Origin: an uncultured Spirochaetaceae bacterium
Lineage (GTDB): Bacteria; Spirochaetota; Spirochaetia; Treponematales; Treponemataceae
DNA: 64,000 bases
Direction of reading: 5' to 3'
Assembly: GCA_902783155.1 (NCBI GenBank)
Contig: CACZPR010000118.1
Span: 45,061 to 109,060 of the forward strand
Under the pieces are notes generated by a model that saw only the letters and a program-made list of their open reading frames with translations, did no database searches and had not been told where the DNA came from. Shown piece by piece: positions 1 to 9,522 of this stretch. Numbering within the stretch: the stretch's first letter is position 1; each line of letters starts with the position of its first letter. The position numbers and the translations under genes are program-made.

Positions 1-840
1 TGCGACAGTCCATCCAATTTTCGTTGCGCAGGAAACCTTGACACTTTCTTGAAGGAGCAAAAAATTATTGGCATTTCGGGCATAGACACACGTGCGCTCA
101 CAAAAAAACTTCGTGAGGCAGGTGTAATGAACGGAATGATTGTTAGTGGCGATGACGCGGATATCAATGCTGATGAAAAAACTCTTGACAAAATCCGCTC
201 ATACAAAATTGTTGGCGCAGTAAAGAGTGTCCAGCAGAATGTTGATTTCCCTGACAAAATTGAGCACAAAAAAAACAGCGTGGTTCTTTTTGATTTTGGG
301 GCGAAGGCAAACATACAGCGCGAACTTGAAAAACGTGGATGCACTGTCACCGTTGTTCCTTCAAACACAAGTGCCGAAAAAATAATTTCCCTTTCCCCGG
401 ACGGAATCATGTTGAGCAATGGTCCCGGAGATCCAGCGGAAAATACAGAAATCATCGCCGAAATAAAAAAACTCTGCGACTACAAAAAAATCCCAATCTT
501 CGGAATCTGCCTTGGACACCAGATGCTTGCGCTTGCACGTGGAGCAAAAACAGCCAAGCTAAAATATGGACACCGTGGAGGAAACCACCCTGTAAAAGAC
601 TGTGCGAGCGGAAGAGTCTACATCACAAGCCAGAACCATGGTTACGCGGTTGAATCCGATTCACTTCCTGATTTTGCAAAAATGAGTTTCGTCAATGTAA
701 ACGACGGAACCTGTGAAGGAATAGACTACACGGACATAAATGCGTTCAGCGTCCAGTTCCATCCCGAAGCATGCGGTGGACCGCACGACACAAATTTTTT
801 GTTCGACAGATTTTTCGCAATGCTATCAGCCGGTAACTAA
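1..840 (+). CDS. carA: Carbamoyl-phosphate synthase small subunit, 5' end off the window
   Basis: This is the glutamine amidotransferase subunit that supplies ammonia to the large subunit for carbamoyl phosphate (arginine and pyrimidine synthesis). The frame is open from base 1, and the first codons already match the CarA N-terminal domain (residues SNF followed by IDTRALTKKLRE), so the true start lies to the left. The C-terminal class I amidotransferase domain is complete. It has the nucleophile Cys in GICLGHQ (codon 508-510) and the His/Glu pair in VQFHPEACGG. The S-N-G-P-G-D-P oxyanion loop is present. No carB follows; the next gene is convergent and overlaps the 3' end by 15 bp. The family assignment is very secure. 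Confidence 0.96.
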   Translation, partial: CDSPSNFRCAGNLDTFLKEQKIIGISGIDTRALTKKLREAGVMNGMIVSGDDADINADEKTLDKIRSYKIVGAVKSVQQNVDFPDKIEHKKNSVVLFDFGAKANIQRELEKRGCTVTVVPSNTSAEKIISLSPDGIMLSNGPGDPAENTEIIAEIKKLCDYKKIPIFGICLGHQMLALARGAKTAKLKYGHRGGNHPVKDCASGRVYITSQNHGYAVESDSLPDFAKMSFVNVNDGTCEGIDYTDINAFSVQFHPEACGGPHDTNFLFDRFFAMLSAGN

Positions 841-1755
841 TACGACATTGTACTTGTCCAAAACTTTTTCGGGATAGTAGGACAGCTTTGCCTTCCTGAG
901 TCCTTCGACACCCAAATCTTCCTCGCGGTTGATGTATTTTGTGGAAAGCGTTTTCGCAAACTCATTGTTTATTATTGCGTACCCCCCATCCTTTGCGAAA
1001 GAGGAAAGACATTTCTCAAAATGAATGTCGGTGACATCCGGACTCAATCTGCTGGAAATACAGAACGCAACCGGACAATCCTGGACAAAAACAATTCCGC
1101 CTGACATCCCACAGTATTTTGAAAAACAGTCAAAACTGTCCAGGGCATTTTTTATAATCGCGCGCTCAGTCTGCAAATCTTCGGAAAAACTTTTTACCCC
1201 ATCCCTTTCGCCACTTTCAAGAAGCCATTTTTCCTCAACACGCATCACGGATTCCAGATTGTCCGGTCCCAGAAGCTCGAACCTGTATTCCGGATATTTT
1301 TTTATGAACTGGTGGACATGGTTTCTTTTTTTGCTGAATTTTTTTCCCGGAAGATTGGCAAGATTTTCTGTCAAATAAATATAATCCCCAAGTTCCGGTG
1401 CGGCATCAATTTTCGGGGAGCCATAAAGTTTGCATAGGATTTCCTTTTCATCCGAATTTATGTTTCCAAAAACACATTCACAATCTGAAGTCCGCGCATC
1501 ATCCAAAATGTTTTCCAGCGCATTTTTTATTTCCGAATTGTCGCCGTCAATATTGTGCGGAAATCCAAAATAAGTTTTTCCATCCGCAAAATATTTTTCG
1601 TAAATCCACCCGTCGCAAACGGAAAGCTGCGAGCTGTATTTTTTTTCGTACAGAATGGAATTTACCGCGCTGTAGTTGTTCTCAAAAAAATTATTGGCGA
1701 AGGCACATTTCTGCAAAAGCTCCGCATCCGCCAAAAGGGTCGTATGCCATATCAT
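826..1755 (-). CDS. DUF2156 / phosphatidylglycerol-lysyltransferase-C-like protein
   Basis: A 309-residue soluble protein resembling the DUF2156 family, whose double GNAT-like fold is also the catalytic half of MprF lysyltransferases. Typical features are the KKRNHVHQF block (about residues 142-150), the MRVEEKW segment and the C-terminal REEDLGVEGLRKAKLSY stretch, where the acyl or aminoacyl donor site lies in relatives. It has no membrane segments, so it is not a full MprF. The actual substrate is unknown. It is last in a minus-strand run of four genes (methylase, acetyltransferase, DinB-like, this one) with almost no spacing, which suggests one transcript. Confidence 0.7.
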   Translation of the reverse strand: MIWHTTLLADAELLQKCAFANNFFENNYSAVNSILYEKKYSSQLSVCDGWIYEKYFADGKTYFGFPHNIDGDNSEIKNALENILDDARTSDCECVFGNINSDEKEILCKLYGSPKIDAAPELGDYIYLTENLANLPGKKFSKKRNHVHQFIKKYPEYRFELLGPDNLESVMRVEEKWLLESGERDGVKSFSEDLQTERAIIKNALDSFDCFSKYCGMSGGIVFVQDCPVAFCISSRLSPDVTDIHFEKCLSSFAKDGGYAIINNEFAKTLSTKYINREEDLGVEGLRKAKLSYYPEKVLDKYNVVLVTG

Positions 1756-1757
1756 TT

Positions 1758-2261
1758 TTAAAATCTATTCAGTCCCGAGAATTTGTTCCATTCCTTTTTG
1801 CTTTCAAATGTTATCGCACTTGAAAGTCCCACATGCCACATCAAATGCCTGAACTGCGCCAAGATGAGTTCCAGCCTTGTATGTCCACAGCCATCAGGTT
1901 TCTGCAAAAGTTTTTCCGCGGTCAATGTCTCAAAATAATTTTCGATTTTATTTTTGACATAGCCAAAATAATCAAGCAGCTTTTCCCTTGAAATTACAAT
2001 GGATGAATCCTTTTCATAACCCGGGCGGCCAGAATCAACCACGCTCAGATTTTCGGGAATTCCAAAAAGTTTTTCACCCTCGTAAACATAGTTGTCCGGA
2101 TTGATAAAAAACTTGTCCATGGAATGTAGGTAATGAAAAATATAGCGTGAATTGTTTTCCGCATCAAAAACGGTTTCCAAATCCGCCATAAGAATTTGGT
2201 CCTCGACATTCTTAAAATTTATTTCCTGCTGGCTCTTTATCTGCCTTACGATTTCTTCCAT
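1758..2261 (-). CDS. DinB-like superfamily protein
   Basis: A 167-residue helical protein. Histidines in RYIFHYLHSMDKFF near the N-terminus and in QFRHLMWHVG near the C-terminus fit the His-triad metal site of the DinB/YfiT fold, which often serves thiol-dependent transfer or detoxification. The start at 2261 is chosen because a GGGG-containing ribosome site precedes this ATG; an upstream in-frame ATG at 2312 would overlap the neighbouring acetyltransferase by 32 bp. It ends 2 bp before the DUF2156 gene starts. The function is not known. Confidence 0.6.
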   Translation of the reverse strand: MEEIVRQIKSQQEINFKNVEDQILMADLETVFDAENNSRYIFHYLHSMDKFFINPDNYVYEGEKLFGIPENLSVVDSGRPGYEKDSSIVISREKLLDYFGYVKNKIENYFETLTAEKLLQKPDGCGHTRLELILAQFRHLMWHVGLSSAITFESKKEWNKFSGLNRF

Positions 2262-2280
2262 TTCGATACCCCACAAAAAA

Positions 2281-2832
2281 CTATTTTTCCAAATCCAGAC
2301 ACATGAGGACAAGAGTCTGCCAACCCGTCACACGCGACCGGAAACCTTTTGGATTCCTTCCATACTCCACGAAACCCATTTTTTTATAAAGGGACAACGC
2401 CCTCCCGTTTTCAGCAACAACATCAAGCTCCAGCTGCGAATATCCGGCGCTCTTCGCACATTCAACGCAGGCTCCAAGCATGGCTCCCCCGATTCCAAGC
2501 CCCCAATAGTTTTTGTCGATTCCAATTCCGAATACCGCGCGGTGCCTTGTTTTTTCTTTTGCGCCAACACATTCAATTCCTGCAGTACCTACAATTTTCC
2601 CATCAATCTCTGCAACAATTTCAATCTCGTTTGCGCTTTCAGTTTTTTTCTTCAGAAAATCCGCTTCCTCCACGGCGTTCATTGAATTTTCTTCAGGGTA
2701 GGACAAAAGAAAATCCGTCTGCCCATGCGTCAGATTGAAAACCTCGAACACGGCCTCACCATCCATTTCGGTTCCGTTTCTCAGAACACATTCCCTTCCG
2801 TCTTTCAGTTTTATCGTTTTAAAATATTCCAT
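2281..2832 (-). CDS. GNAT family N-acetyltransferase
   Basis: A 183-residue acetyltransferase of the GNAT fold. The acetyl-CoA pyrophosphate loop is visible in the stretch GIGIDKNYWGLGIGGAM (a variant of Q/RxxGxG/A), followed by the typical ENGRALSLYKKMGF helix and strand near the C-terminus. The substrate is unknown; protein N-termini, amino acids or small amines are usual for such enzymes. The preferred start is the ATG at 2832, preceded by GGGGTGA. A GTG three codons earlier overlaps the stop of the upstream methylase. The overlap of the methylase stop with this ribosome site suggests translational coupling. Confidence 0.8.
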   Translation of the reverse strand: MEYFKTIKLKDGRECVLRNGTEMDGEAVFEVFNLTHGQTDFLLSYPEENSMNAVEEADFLKKKTESANEIEIVAEIDGKIVGTAGIECVGAKEKTRHRAVFGIGIDKNYWGLGIGGAMLGACVECAKSAGYSQLELDVVAENGRALSLYKKMGFVEYGRNPKGFRSRVTGWQTLVLMCLDLEK

Positions 2833-2837
2833 AATTT

Positions 2838-3947
2838 TCACCCCATTGATTTTTTCAAAACAAAAAGATATTCCGAAACATGTATGTCGCGGTTTCTCAA
2901 ATTCCTGCTTCCCCTGAAAGTATTGTACGCAATTTTTACGGTCCTGAGCTTTCCATACTTTTTCAACATTCCGCTCATCTCGTCAAAACTTATGAAGCCC
3001 TCCGAGTTGTATGAAATCACAATAAATTTTGCGTCCAGGTTCGCAATGATTTCCTCCATGGATTTCAATGCGGAATATGATTTGTTGAACACCGAGCGTT
3101 TCCAGTCCTGCGTAATTCCGCTTACCCTGCTGACCTCAACATCGAGCTGGTTTTTTAGAATCAGGTTGAGCATAAAATAGTTTGACCCGTATGGATGCTG
3201 GTTGTACGGCGGATCAAGGTAGGCGACATCAATATTTTTCAGCTCACGTGAAATCTCCACAGTATCCCTTTTATGGATTTCCAGGCCGGACTCAAAATTG
3301 CTGAACACAGGTTCCTTCAGCTCTATCCTTCCAAAAATTCTTGTGAGCGCATTTTTTCCGGACGCACCAAAACATCCAATGCCAGTGTTCTTGTCCTTGT
3401 AAAATCCCTTGAAAACTCCGCTGGTGTTTACATGAATCGATGCCTCAGTTATAAGCGGCGCAAGAAAAAATTTTTTTAAATCATCCTCGCGCACAATTTT
3501 GTCAATCAAATTTCTGTATGTGTCAATCAGGAGCGCGTTTTCGTGTGTGTAAAAAACTCTCTCGCCCTGCAAAATGTTTTCGTCATTCTTTGGGGCATAG
3601 TTTTCCGTAATGATTCCTGGAATCTTTTCCTTCTGACATTTACGCTCAATTCTCGCACGGAGACGGTCGTATTTTTCTTTCGGAAAATCCTTTTTGTTTA
3701 TGAGGTAGCATGAGTTTATTACGGACGAATAATTTTCCTGGTCGTTCACAATCAGCATGGAGGAATGACTTTTCAACATGCGCGCGACAATCCCGGAACC
3801 GGAAAACAAATCAGCGCAGACAAGTTTTTCCTTCCCGATTGTCTTTGAGATTTTTACAATCTCCTTTTCAATGTTTCCAATCAGGCTCCGCTTGTTTCCA
3901 AGATAGGTAATAATCTGTGTGGTCAAAAAATCTACATTCTCTTCCAT
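2838..3947 (-). CDS. D12-class N6-adenine DNA methyltransferase
   Basis: A 369-residue DNA adenine methylase of the Dam/D12 type, transferring methyl from SAM to N6 of adenine. Motif X is YLGNKRSL near residues 15-22, the SAM-binding FxGxG motif is DLFSGSG (46-52), and the catalytic DPPY motif is at 245-248 within YLDPPYNQHPYGSNY. A large target-recognition region separates the motifs. No restriction endonuclease gene lies beside it; its neighbours are an acetyltransferase downstream and a MATE pump upstream on the same strand, with only 11 bp between them. It therefore looks like an orphan methylase or the remnant of a restriction system. Confidence 0.85.
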   Translation of the reverse strand: MEENVDFLTTQIITYLGNKRSLIGNIEKEIVKISKTIGKEKLVCADLFSGSGIVARMLKSHSSMLIVNDQENYSSVINSCYLINKKDFPKEKYDRLRARIERKCQKEKIPGIITENYAPKNDENILQGERVFYTHENALLIDTYRNLIDKIVREDDLKKFFLAPLITEASIHVNTSGVFKGFYKDKNTGIGCFGASGKNALTRIFGRIELKEPVFSNFESGLEIHKRDTVEISRELKNIDVAYLDPPYNQHPYGSNYFMLNLILKNQLDVEVSRVSGITQDWKRSVFNKSYSALKSMEEIIANLDAKFIVISYNSEGFISFDEMSGMLKKYGKLRTVKIAYNTFRGSRNLRNRDIHVSEYLFVLKKSMG

Positions 3948-3958
3948 AACTGAGATTT

Positions 3959-5374
3959 CTACTCGCCGTCTTCGTCCCCGTGTTTTTCACCGACCGTAAG
4001 ATTTTTCAGCCAGCGCTCTTTTTTAAGCCATATTTGGAAAATCACGACCTTCACCACATCAAGAAGTTTTACAAAAAGATACAGCATCACAGGACCGATT
4101 GCCGTAAAAGATTTTAAGATAAAAAGCAACGGAACCATAACCGCAATTGTTATTGTCGAATCAACAATCGCACCCATGGCAGTGTCACCGCCCGCACGTG
4201 CGACAGCCTGCTGTGTGTTCATAAAAACCCAGACCGGCATGAAGAAGCACATCATTATGACCATGTTACGGCAGATTGTGATTGCGCTTTCACTTAGGCG
4301 GCCAAACACAAGCGGAATAATAAACACGGTCAAAAATCCCAGGAGCATCATAATCACACCGAACACTGCGGCTCCAGACAGAAGCCACTTTTTTTCCTGA
4401 CGCGCGTGCTCCAGATTTCCTTCGCCCAAGGTCTTTCCAATTATGACACCTGTTGCGGAATAGATTCCACCGAACGCGACAAAGAAAAGATTCGCAATCG
4501 AAAAGCTCGAGGCCATTCCAGAAACAACATCCGCTCCTCCCCGTCCGTTATAGATTGCGGTGGTCAAAGTTTCGGAAAGCACCCAAACCATTTCGCAGAA
4601 CAGAACAAGAGAACCCTTCCTCAAAATCTTTCTGAAAAGTTTTCCGTCCACCTTGAAAAAGCGTGAAAGTTTTACGGCAAAGTCCGGCTTTATTTTTATG
4701 TAGATGACAACAAAGATTACAAACTCCAGTGACCGGGCAATGACAGTCGCAAGCGCGGCACCCTCGACTCCCATCGCAGGAAATCCAAGGTTTCCATAAA
4801 TCAGAAGCCAGTTGAAAAGTGTGTTCGTCAGCGTCGCAACAATTGTAACGGCAAGCGGAATCTTTACCCGCCCCAAGTCACGGAGCGAACTTGCAATGCA
4901 CATCGAAAAAATCATCGGGATGCCCATGAAGAACATGATGCGAATGTATTTCACACCCTCGTCCAAAATCTTTTCGGCATCCGTATTTCCGTTCAGCATG
5001 AGGGAAAGAATCTGACGCGGAAACACAATGCATACAAGAAGATACGGCACAACCGAGACAAGTCCCATAATCAGTTTAAAACGGAACGCCTGCCCCATGC
5101 CCTCCCTGTTTTTTGCACCGAGAAACTGCGTCATAAAAATTCCGCCGGACATGCAGATTGTGTTGATGTAGACCATGAATATAAAAAGAACCTGCCCTGC
5201 GACATTCACTCCCGACATAGAAATATCGCCAAGTCCCGAGACCATAAAATTGTCTATAAGCGACACCATATTCTGGATGAGCTGCTGGAGCATAATTGGA
5301 AGTGCAATCGCCAGCACCCGCCTGTAAAAAGTGGCGGGACCGAATGTGTGTGTCCTGATTTTTGAAAGCTCCAT
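3959..5374 (-). CDS. MATE family multidrug/metabolite exporter
   Basis: A 471-residue polytopic inner-membrane protein with about twelve hydrophobic segments. The N-terminal half contains the typical MATE pattern LPIMLQQLIQNMVSLIDNFMV and GAKNREGMGQAFR; the second half repeats it around RAGGDTAMG. MATE proteins export organic cations or metabolites in exchange for Na+ or H+. The start codon at 5374 overlaps the stop of the upstream chemotaxis receptor by one base, so the two are translationally coupled. This is an odd pairing that may only reflect operon drift. The substrate cannot be inferred. Confidence 0.9.
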   Translation of the reverse strand: MELSKIRTHTFGPATFYRRVLAIALPIMLQQLIQNMVSLIDNFMVSGLGDISMSGVNVAGQVLFIFMVYINTICMSGGIFMTQFLGAKNREGMGQAFRFKLIMGLVSVVPYLLVCIVFPRQILSLMLNGNTDAEKILDEGVKYIRIMFFMGIPMIFSMCIASSLRDLGRVKIPLAVTIVATLTNTLFNWLLIYGNLGFPAMGVEGAALATVIARSLEFVIFVVIYIKIKPDFAVKLSRFFKVDGKLFRKILRKGSLVLFCEMVWVLSETLTTAIYNGRGGADVVSGMASSFSIANLFFVAFGGIYSATGVIIGKTLGEGNLEHARQEKKWLLSGAAVFGVIMMLLGFLTVFIIPLVFGRLSESAITICRNMVIMMCFFMPVWVFMNTQQAVARAGGDTAMGAIVDSTITIAVMVPLLFILKSFTAIGPVMLYLFVKLLDVVKVVIFQIWLKKERWLKNLTVGEKHGDEDGE

Positions 5375-7542
5375 TATACCTCGAACTGGTCAACCTGTCT
5401 GCCAATCGCGTTGATGGATTTTTCCATGAGCGAAGAAATTTCAGAAAGTGCGCCTCCGCTCGTGTTGATTTTTGCCGCACTTTTTTCCATTTCATCCATG
5501 CTGCGCTTCATGCTTTCCGTTTCGTTCTGGAGCGATGCAACCTCGTCCATGATTGCGTTGCTTCCGTCCGTCATTTTCTGGGATGCCTGCTGGACCTGAC
5601 GTGTGCTGTCGTTCATGCCGTGCAATGCTTCCGTAATCTGCGCGGAACCTTCCTGCTGCTCGGTCATCGCGGCTTTTATCTGCTGGACAAGCGTGTCCGT
5701 TTCCTGAATCTCGTTTGCAAGATGAGCATAGCCCTGGACTCCACGCTGGGTTGCCTCGACAACAGTTTCTATAGTCGCCTGAATCTGCTGGAGCTGGTCG
5801 CCGATTGTCTTTGACTGTGCCGTGGATGTTTCGGAAAGTTTTCTGATTTCATCCGCGACAACTGCAAATCCTTTTCCTGCCTCACCGGCATGTGCGGCCT
5901 CGATTGCGGCGTTCATTGCCAAAAGGTTTGTCTGGCTTGCGATGCTTGCAATGACAGTGTTGGCCTCGCTCAAAAGTTTGGACTGGTTTTCAATTTCGGC
6001 AATCTGAGACTGCAATGCCTCCTGCGTTTTTGCGCCATCCTCCGCGTCGTCCGCAAGTCTTCCGAAAGACACAGCCATCTTGTCAACACTGTGGTTCACC
6101 TCGCCAATATTTCCAATCATCTGTTCGACAGCCGTTGACGCACCCTCAACCGAGTGGGCCTGAGTGGTGACAAGTTTTTCAAGGGCGTGAATGCTCTCAA
6201 GGATTTTTTCAACGCTGCCCGCAGTCTGTTCCACACTTCCGTTCTGGCTGTGAAGATTTCCGACCATAATTTTTATGCTCGCGCTGATCTGCTCAATGGC
6301 CGCCATGGTCTCGCTGGTCGCTCCTCCGAGTTTTCCACCAGCCTCGTTGAGGGCGGACTTGGTTTTCTTCATCGTCTTGATTATGTCCTGGAGGGTCTGC
6401 GAAAATACATTGAAACTTTCGGCGACATCGCCAATCTCATTTTTTGATTTCACGCTGATTCTCTGCGTAAGGTCCGCCTTGCCCTTTGCAATCTGTGCCG
6501 CGTTGTCGCTGATGTTGTTGCGAATCACCTTAAGCGGTCCCATGATTTTTCTTGTCGCAAATGCCGTTCCGATTGAAACAATCAGGGCAAAAACAGCACA
6601 AATGGCTATCGACGTAAAGAGCATCCTGTAGAATGTCGCGAACACAGTTTTCTTTGGAATGAACGCAACAATCTGGTAGTCCGCCTTTTTGTTTGTCACC
6701 TTGGAAGTAAAATATGTGCTGAATTTTCCACCCGGAACATTGATGATTCCATTGTCCTGGGCAGACGAAAGGAAAGTCACAAGGTCAGGAATATTTATTT
6801 CCTTCACATTCAAAAAACTGTTCTCGCTGCCACGTATTCCGGTGTCCGCCAAAACGGTTCCGTCCTTCTGGAACATCATAAAGAAAGAGCCGTCACCCAG
6901 GTTCATGCTTTTCAAAATCGATGTGAGGGTCTCAAGGGAAACTTCAATGGAAGCGTTGCCGACAAAAGCTCCGGAAAAATCATACGCGGACCTCGTGATT
7001 CCGACTACCGTAGCACCGACCGTTGAGGCAAAGGCATCTGTAATCATAACCTTGCCGTTTCCCTTGGTGGCGGTCTCGTACCATCCACGCTTACGGGGAT
7101 CATATCCACCGCTCATGGAGCTGTCAAAATTTGTTGCATATCCACCCCACTTTGTTCCGATGTAGATTTCCGCAATGTCCTTGTCGCTGTTCGCAAAATT
7201 TTTGCAGATTTTTCTTATCGCCTGCTCCGTGGGACTTTTTTCGTAGCCAAGAATCTGGACCGTGCCTGTCTCGTTCACAAAAGAGTGTATCGTTTCGTCA
7301 GCCGCCTTCACCTCGTCGGATTCGGCAAACATATTCAGTTCCGTCTCCTTTGCACCAAAGAACATTGAGATTGAATCAGAAAACTCCGAGAGAGCAGTGT
7401 TCGCGCTTGCATAAAAATTTTCAAGACAGTTGCGCGACAAAAAAATGCTCGTCGTGATTAAACATGCCGCCACAATCGCAATAATAATGGCAACCACACT
7501 GATTGAAAATTTTGTAGCCAATGACCTTCTCTTCCTGTCCAT
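5374..7542 (-). CDS. Methyl-accepting chemotaxis protein with dCache sensor
   Basis: A 722-residue receptor. TM1 is at about residues 13-35. A periplasmic dCache-type sensor (about 36-300) contains [11 protein letters not shown] at 148-158, a signature seen in many amino-acid or carboxylate sensors. TM2 is at about 305-329, then a HAMP domain (about 330-385) and a long cytoplasmic signalling coiled coil. The hairpin tip carries the highly conserved [20 protein letters not shown] block. It should pass ligand occupancy to CheA/CheW. The C-terminus has no CheR-binding pentapeptide. It is followed directly by the MATE gene. Confidence 0.95.
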   Translation of the reverse strand: MDRKRRSLATKFSISVVAIIIAIVAACLITTSIFLSRNCLENFYASANTALSEFSDSISMFFGAKETELNMFAESDEVKAADETIHSFVNETGTVQILGYEKSPTEQAIRKICKNFANSDKDIAEIYIGTKWGGYATNFDSSMSGGYDPRKRGWYETATKGNGKVMITDAFASTVGATVVGITRSAYDFSGAFVGNASIEVSLETLTSILKSMNLGDGSFFMMFQKDGTVLADTGIRGSENSFLNVKEINIPDLVTFLSSAQDNGIINVPGGKFSTYFTSKVTNKKADYQIVAFIPKKTVFATFYRMLFTSIAICAVFALIVSIGTAFATRKIMGPLKVIRNNISDNAAQIAKGKADLTQRISVKSKNEIGDVAESFNVFSQTLQDIIKTMKKTKSALNEAGGKLGGATSETMAAIEQISASIKIMVGNLHSQNGSVEQTAGSVEKILESIHALEKLVTTQAHSVEGASTAVEQMIGNIGEVNHSVDKMAVSFGRLADDAEDGAKTQEALQSQIAEIENQSKLLSEANTVIASIASQTNLLAMNAAIEAAHAGEAGKGFAVVADEIRKLSETSTAQSKTIGDQLQQIQATIETVVEATQRGVQGYAHLANEIQETDTLVQQIKAAMTEQQEGSAQITEALHGMNDSTRQVQQASQKMTDGSNAIMDEVASLQNETESMKRSMDEMEKSAAKINTSGGALSEISSLMEKSINAIGRQVDQFEV

Positions 7543-7681
7543 GCCTTTCTCCCCAATAATATTTAAGTTTGGTTTAAGTCACTTTTTTTTATTTTACAAG
7601 CCACTTGATTATATCACAATTTAATTTTTTTGTCCGATAAATTTCACAATCAAACAAAAATTTATGGAAATTGAGGTTCCC

Positions 7682-7873
7682 ATGGCAAACGGAATGGAAG
7701 ATTTGCACGAAAAAAACAAGGACAGGGACGAAAAACCAAGGAAATCCGCTTCAAAGTATTCCGAGTGGTCGCATTTCCAGGGGCATGAGGACGCGGAGAT
7801 GCTTCAGGAAAAATCTGCCGGCTGGTCAAGCAAAAAAGCGAGCCGCGGGGACTACGATGACTGGGAAGAATAA
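7682..7873 (+). CDS. Small hydrophilic protein, unknown
   Basis: A 63-residue, highly charged protein with no hydrophobic segment and no recognisable domain. It is rich in Lys, Glu, Asp and Ser and ends in DYDDWEE. The ATG at 7682 is preceded by GAGG at a good distance; an ATG six codons upstream has a poorer site. Its last 17 bases overlap the start of the metallophosphoesterase gene in another frame, which suggests coupling of the two. It probably is real because the ribosome site, overlap and orientation fit, but no function can be assigned. Confidence 0.5.
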   Translation: MANGMEDLHEKNKDRDEKPRKSASKYSEWSHFQGHEDAEMLQEKSAGWSSKKASRGDYDDWEE

Positions 7874-8684
7874 AAAAAGACTCATTGCCGCCGGAATAAT
7901 TTTTTTTCTGCTTGCGGTGTGGACGATTTGGTCCTGGGTTCCGTTCACCGAAAGGATTTCGCTCGGTCTGCCTGACGGAAAAGGAGCGGGCATCCGAATA
8001 GTTTTGATTACAGACCTCCACTCGTGCTACTATGGAAAAAATCAGGAATGGCTGGTCAAAAAAATTGAATCCGAAAATCCTGATTCAGTGTTTCTGGCCG
8101 GGGATATTTTCGACGACAAGCTGGACGACAGGAACGCAAAGATTTTGATTGAATCTATCGTAAAAAAATATCCGTGCTGGTATGTCACCGGGAACCATGA
8201 AATATGGAGCGGACGTGCGGATGAAATGAAGAAATGGCTCAGGGATGCCGGTGTCAATGTTCTGTGCGGAGACTGCGTGACCACATCAATCAACGGAATT
8301 GAGGTTGACGTTTGCGGAGTGGACGACCCTCTTTCCATGACACAGGACGAATGGAAAAATCAGTTGAGGAGGGCATACTCAAAAACGGACAGCTCGCATT
8401 TGAAAATCCTTGTGAGCCACCGTCCCGAAAGAGTTTCAGACTACGAGCAATATGATTTTGATTTAATCCTCACAGGCCACGCACATGCCGGACAGATTTT
8501 GATTCCATTTTTAAACCGGGGACTCTATGCACCAAATCAAGGCCCCATGGCAAAATATGTCAACGGAATCTACCGGCTCTCGAACGGAAGCACAATGGAA
8601 GTTAGCCGTGGACTTGCAAGGGAAAGCACCCCGCTTCCAAGATTCTTCAACCACCCGGAAATTGTCGTGCTGGAGCTGCACTGA
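7857..8684 (+). CDS. Membrane-anchored metallophosphoesterase (YkuE/YaeI type)
   Basis: A 275-residue calcineurin-like phosphoesterase. One N-terminal membrane anchor (about residues 9-27) is followed by the dinuclear metal motifs: ITDLHS (DxH), AGDIFDD (GDxxD), TGNHEIW (GNHE), VSHRPE and TGHAHAGQ (GHxH). Relatives such as YkuE act on the cell wall or on UDP-diacylglucosamine-like substrates at the membrane. The start at 7857 is selected because it places the anchor at the N-terminus and has GCGGGG upstream; the frame is open further left, but that part overlaps the small upstream gene and does not look coding. Confidence 0.88.
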   Translation: MTGKNKKRLIAAGIIFFLLAVWTIWSWVPFTERISLGLPDGKGAGIRIVLITDLHSCYYGKNQEWLVKKIESENPDSVFLAGDIFDDKLDDRNAKILIESIVKKYPCWYVTGNHEIWSGRADEMKKWLRDAGVNVLCGDCVTTSINGIEVDVCGVDDPLSMTQDEWKNQLRRAYSKTDSSHLKILVSHRPERVSDYEQYDFDLILTGHAHAGQILIPFLNRGLYAPNQGPMAKYVNGIYRLSNGSTMEVSRGLARESTPLPRFFNHPEIVVLELH

Positions 8685-8692
8685 AACACAGC

Positions 8693-9505
8693 CTACTGAT
8701 TTTTATACATGTTCATAATCCGCTGGTTTTCTTTTTCGTCCTTGATTCCCACCATGTTCATAACGCAGAGCCTCGCCCGCATTGTCAAATCTTCGGCTGC
8801 CTCCCTGTGGCCAAGTTTTTCATCGGCAAAAAGAGGCTCCCCGACATGCACCGTGAGGTTCGGATATTTTTTGAACACCCGGTAAAGTCCGCGGGGTTTT
8901 CTGTAGGAGATTGCAAGGGGGACAAGCGGGGCTTTGTGCCTTACCGCAAAACTTGCCGCACCACGATGGAAATTTCTTATGGCCGGATAGAAATACCACA
9001 TGCTTCCCTCCGCAAAGACATGAAGCCATCCACCCTCGTCCAAAACAGAATCCATTGCCGCGGTAAATTTTTTTCCGGCGTGGACGCTTTTTGGAATTGG
9101 AATCGCCCCTATCGTTTTAAATAAGGGAGCCATGGCCGTCTCCATGTTCACCGACCAGATTGGGAAATATGCCTTGCGCGGATAGAATGCCCAGAGCAGC
9201 GCAAGAAAGTCCCACTCAATCACATGGTTGCACACGGTGACGAATCCGCCCTTCAAAATCTTTTTGTTTTTCCTCAGATTCTTTTTGCCCTCAACCTTGA
9301 CTGCGTAACGGATTTTCACAACGGGAAGCACAATCGTGTTCAGAAAAACGTTCAGCCAGAAATGCTTCCATCTCCATGAAAAACTTCTGTCGCGGTAGGT
9401 GTAGCTCTCGTCCAGAGCGGGACTGTACTTTCGGACAACCTTCATCATGTGCTGGTCCTGCACATCGGGATATTCATAAGAAAAAGTTATGGGCGGAATA
9501 TACAT
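8693..9505 (-). CDS. PlsC-like 1-acylglycerol-3-phosphate acyltransferase
   Basis: A 270-residue acyltransferase of the PlsC/LPLAT family, likely acylating lysophosphatidic acid or a related lipid at the inner membrane. The catalytic NHx4D motif is CNHVIEWD, and the second family motif appears as FAEGSMW, where the usual FPEGTR has Ala for Pro and Ser-Met for Thr-Arg. The block AVRHKAPLVPLAI matches motif IV. The ATG at 9505 has AGGGGAG upstream, whereas the frame also runs 16 codons further back into the neighbouring gene. The relaxed second motif may mean an altered acyl acceptor. Confidence 0.82.
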   Translation of the reverse strand: MYIPPITFSYEYPDVQDQHMMKVVRKYSPALDESYTYRDRSFSWRWKHFWLNVFLNTIVLPVVKIRYAVKVEGKKNLRKNKKILKGGFVTVCNHVIEWDFLALLWAFYPRKAYFPIWSVNMETAMAPLFKTIGAIPIPKSVHAGKKFTAAMDSVLDEGGWLHVFAEGSMWYFYPAIRNFHRGAASFAVRHKAPLVPLAISYRKPRGLYRVFKKYPNLTVHVGEPLFADEKLGHREAAEDLTMRARLCVMNMVGIKDEKENQRIMNMYKNQ

Positions 9506-9522
9506 GGCCTTCTCCCCTTTCA

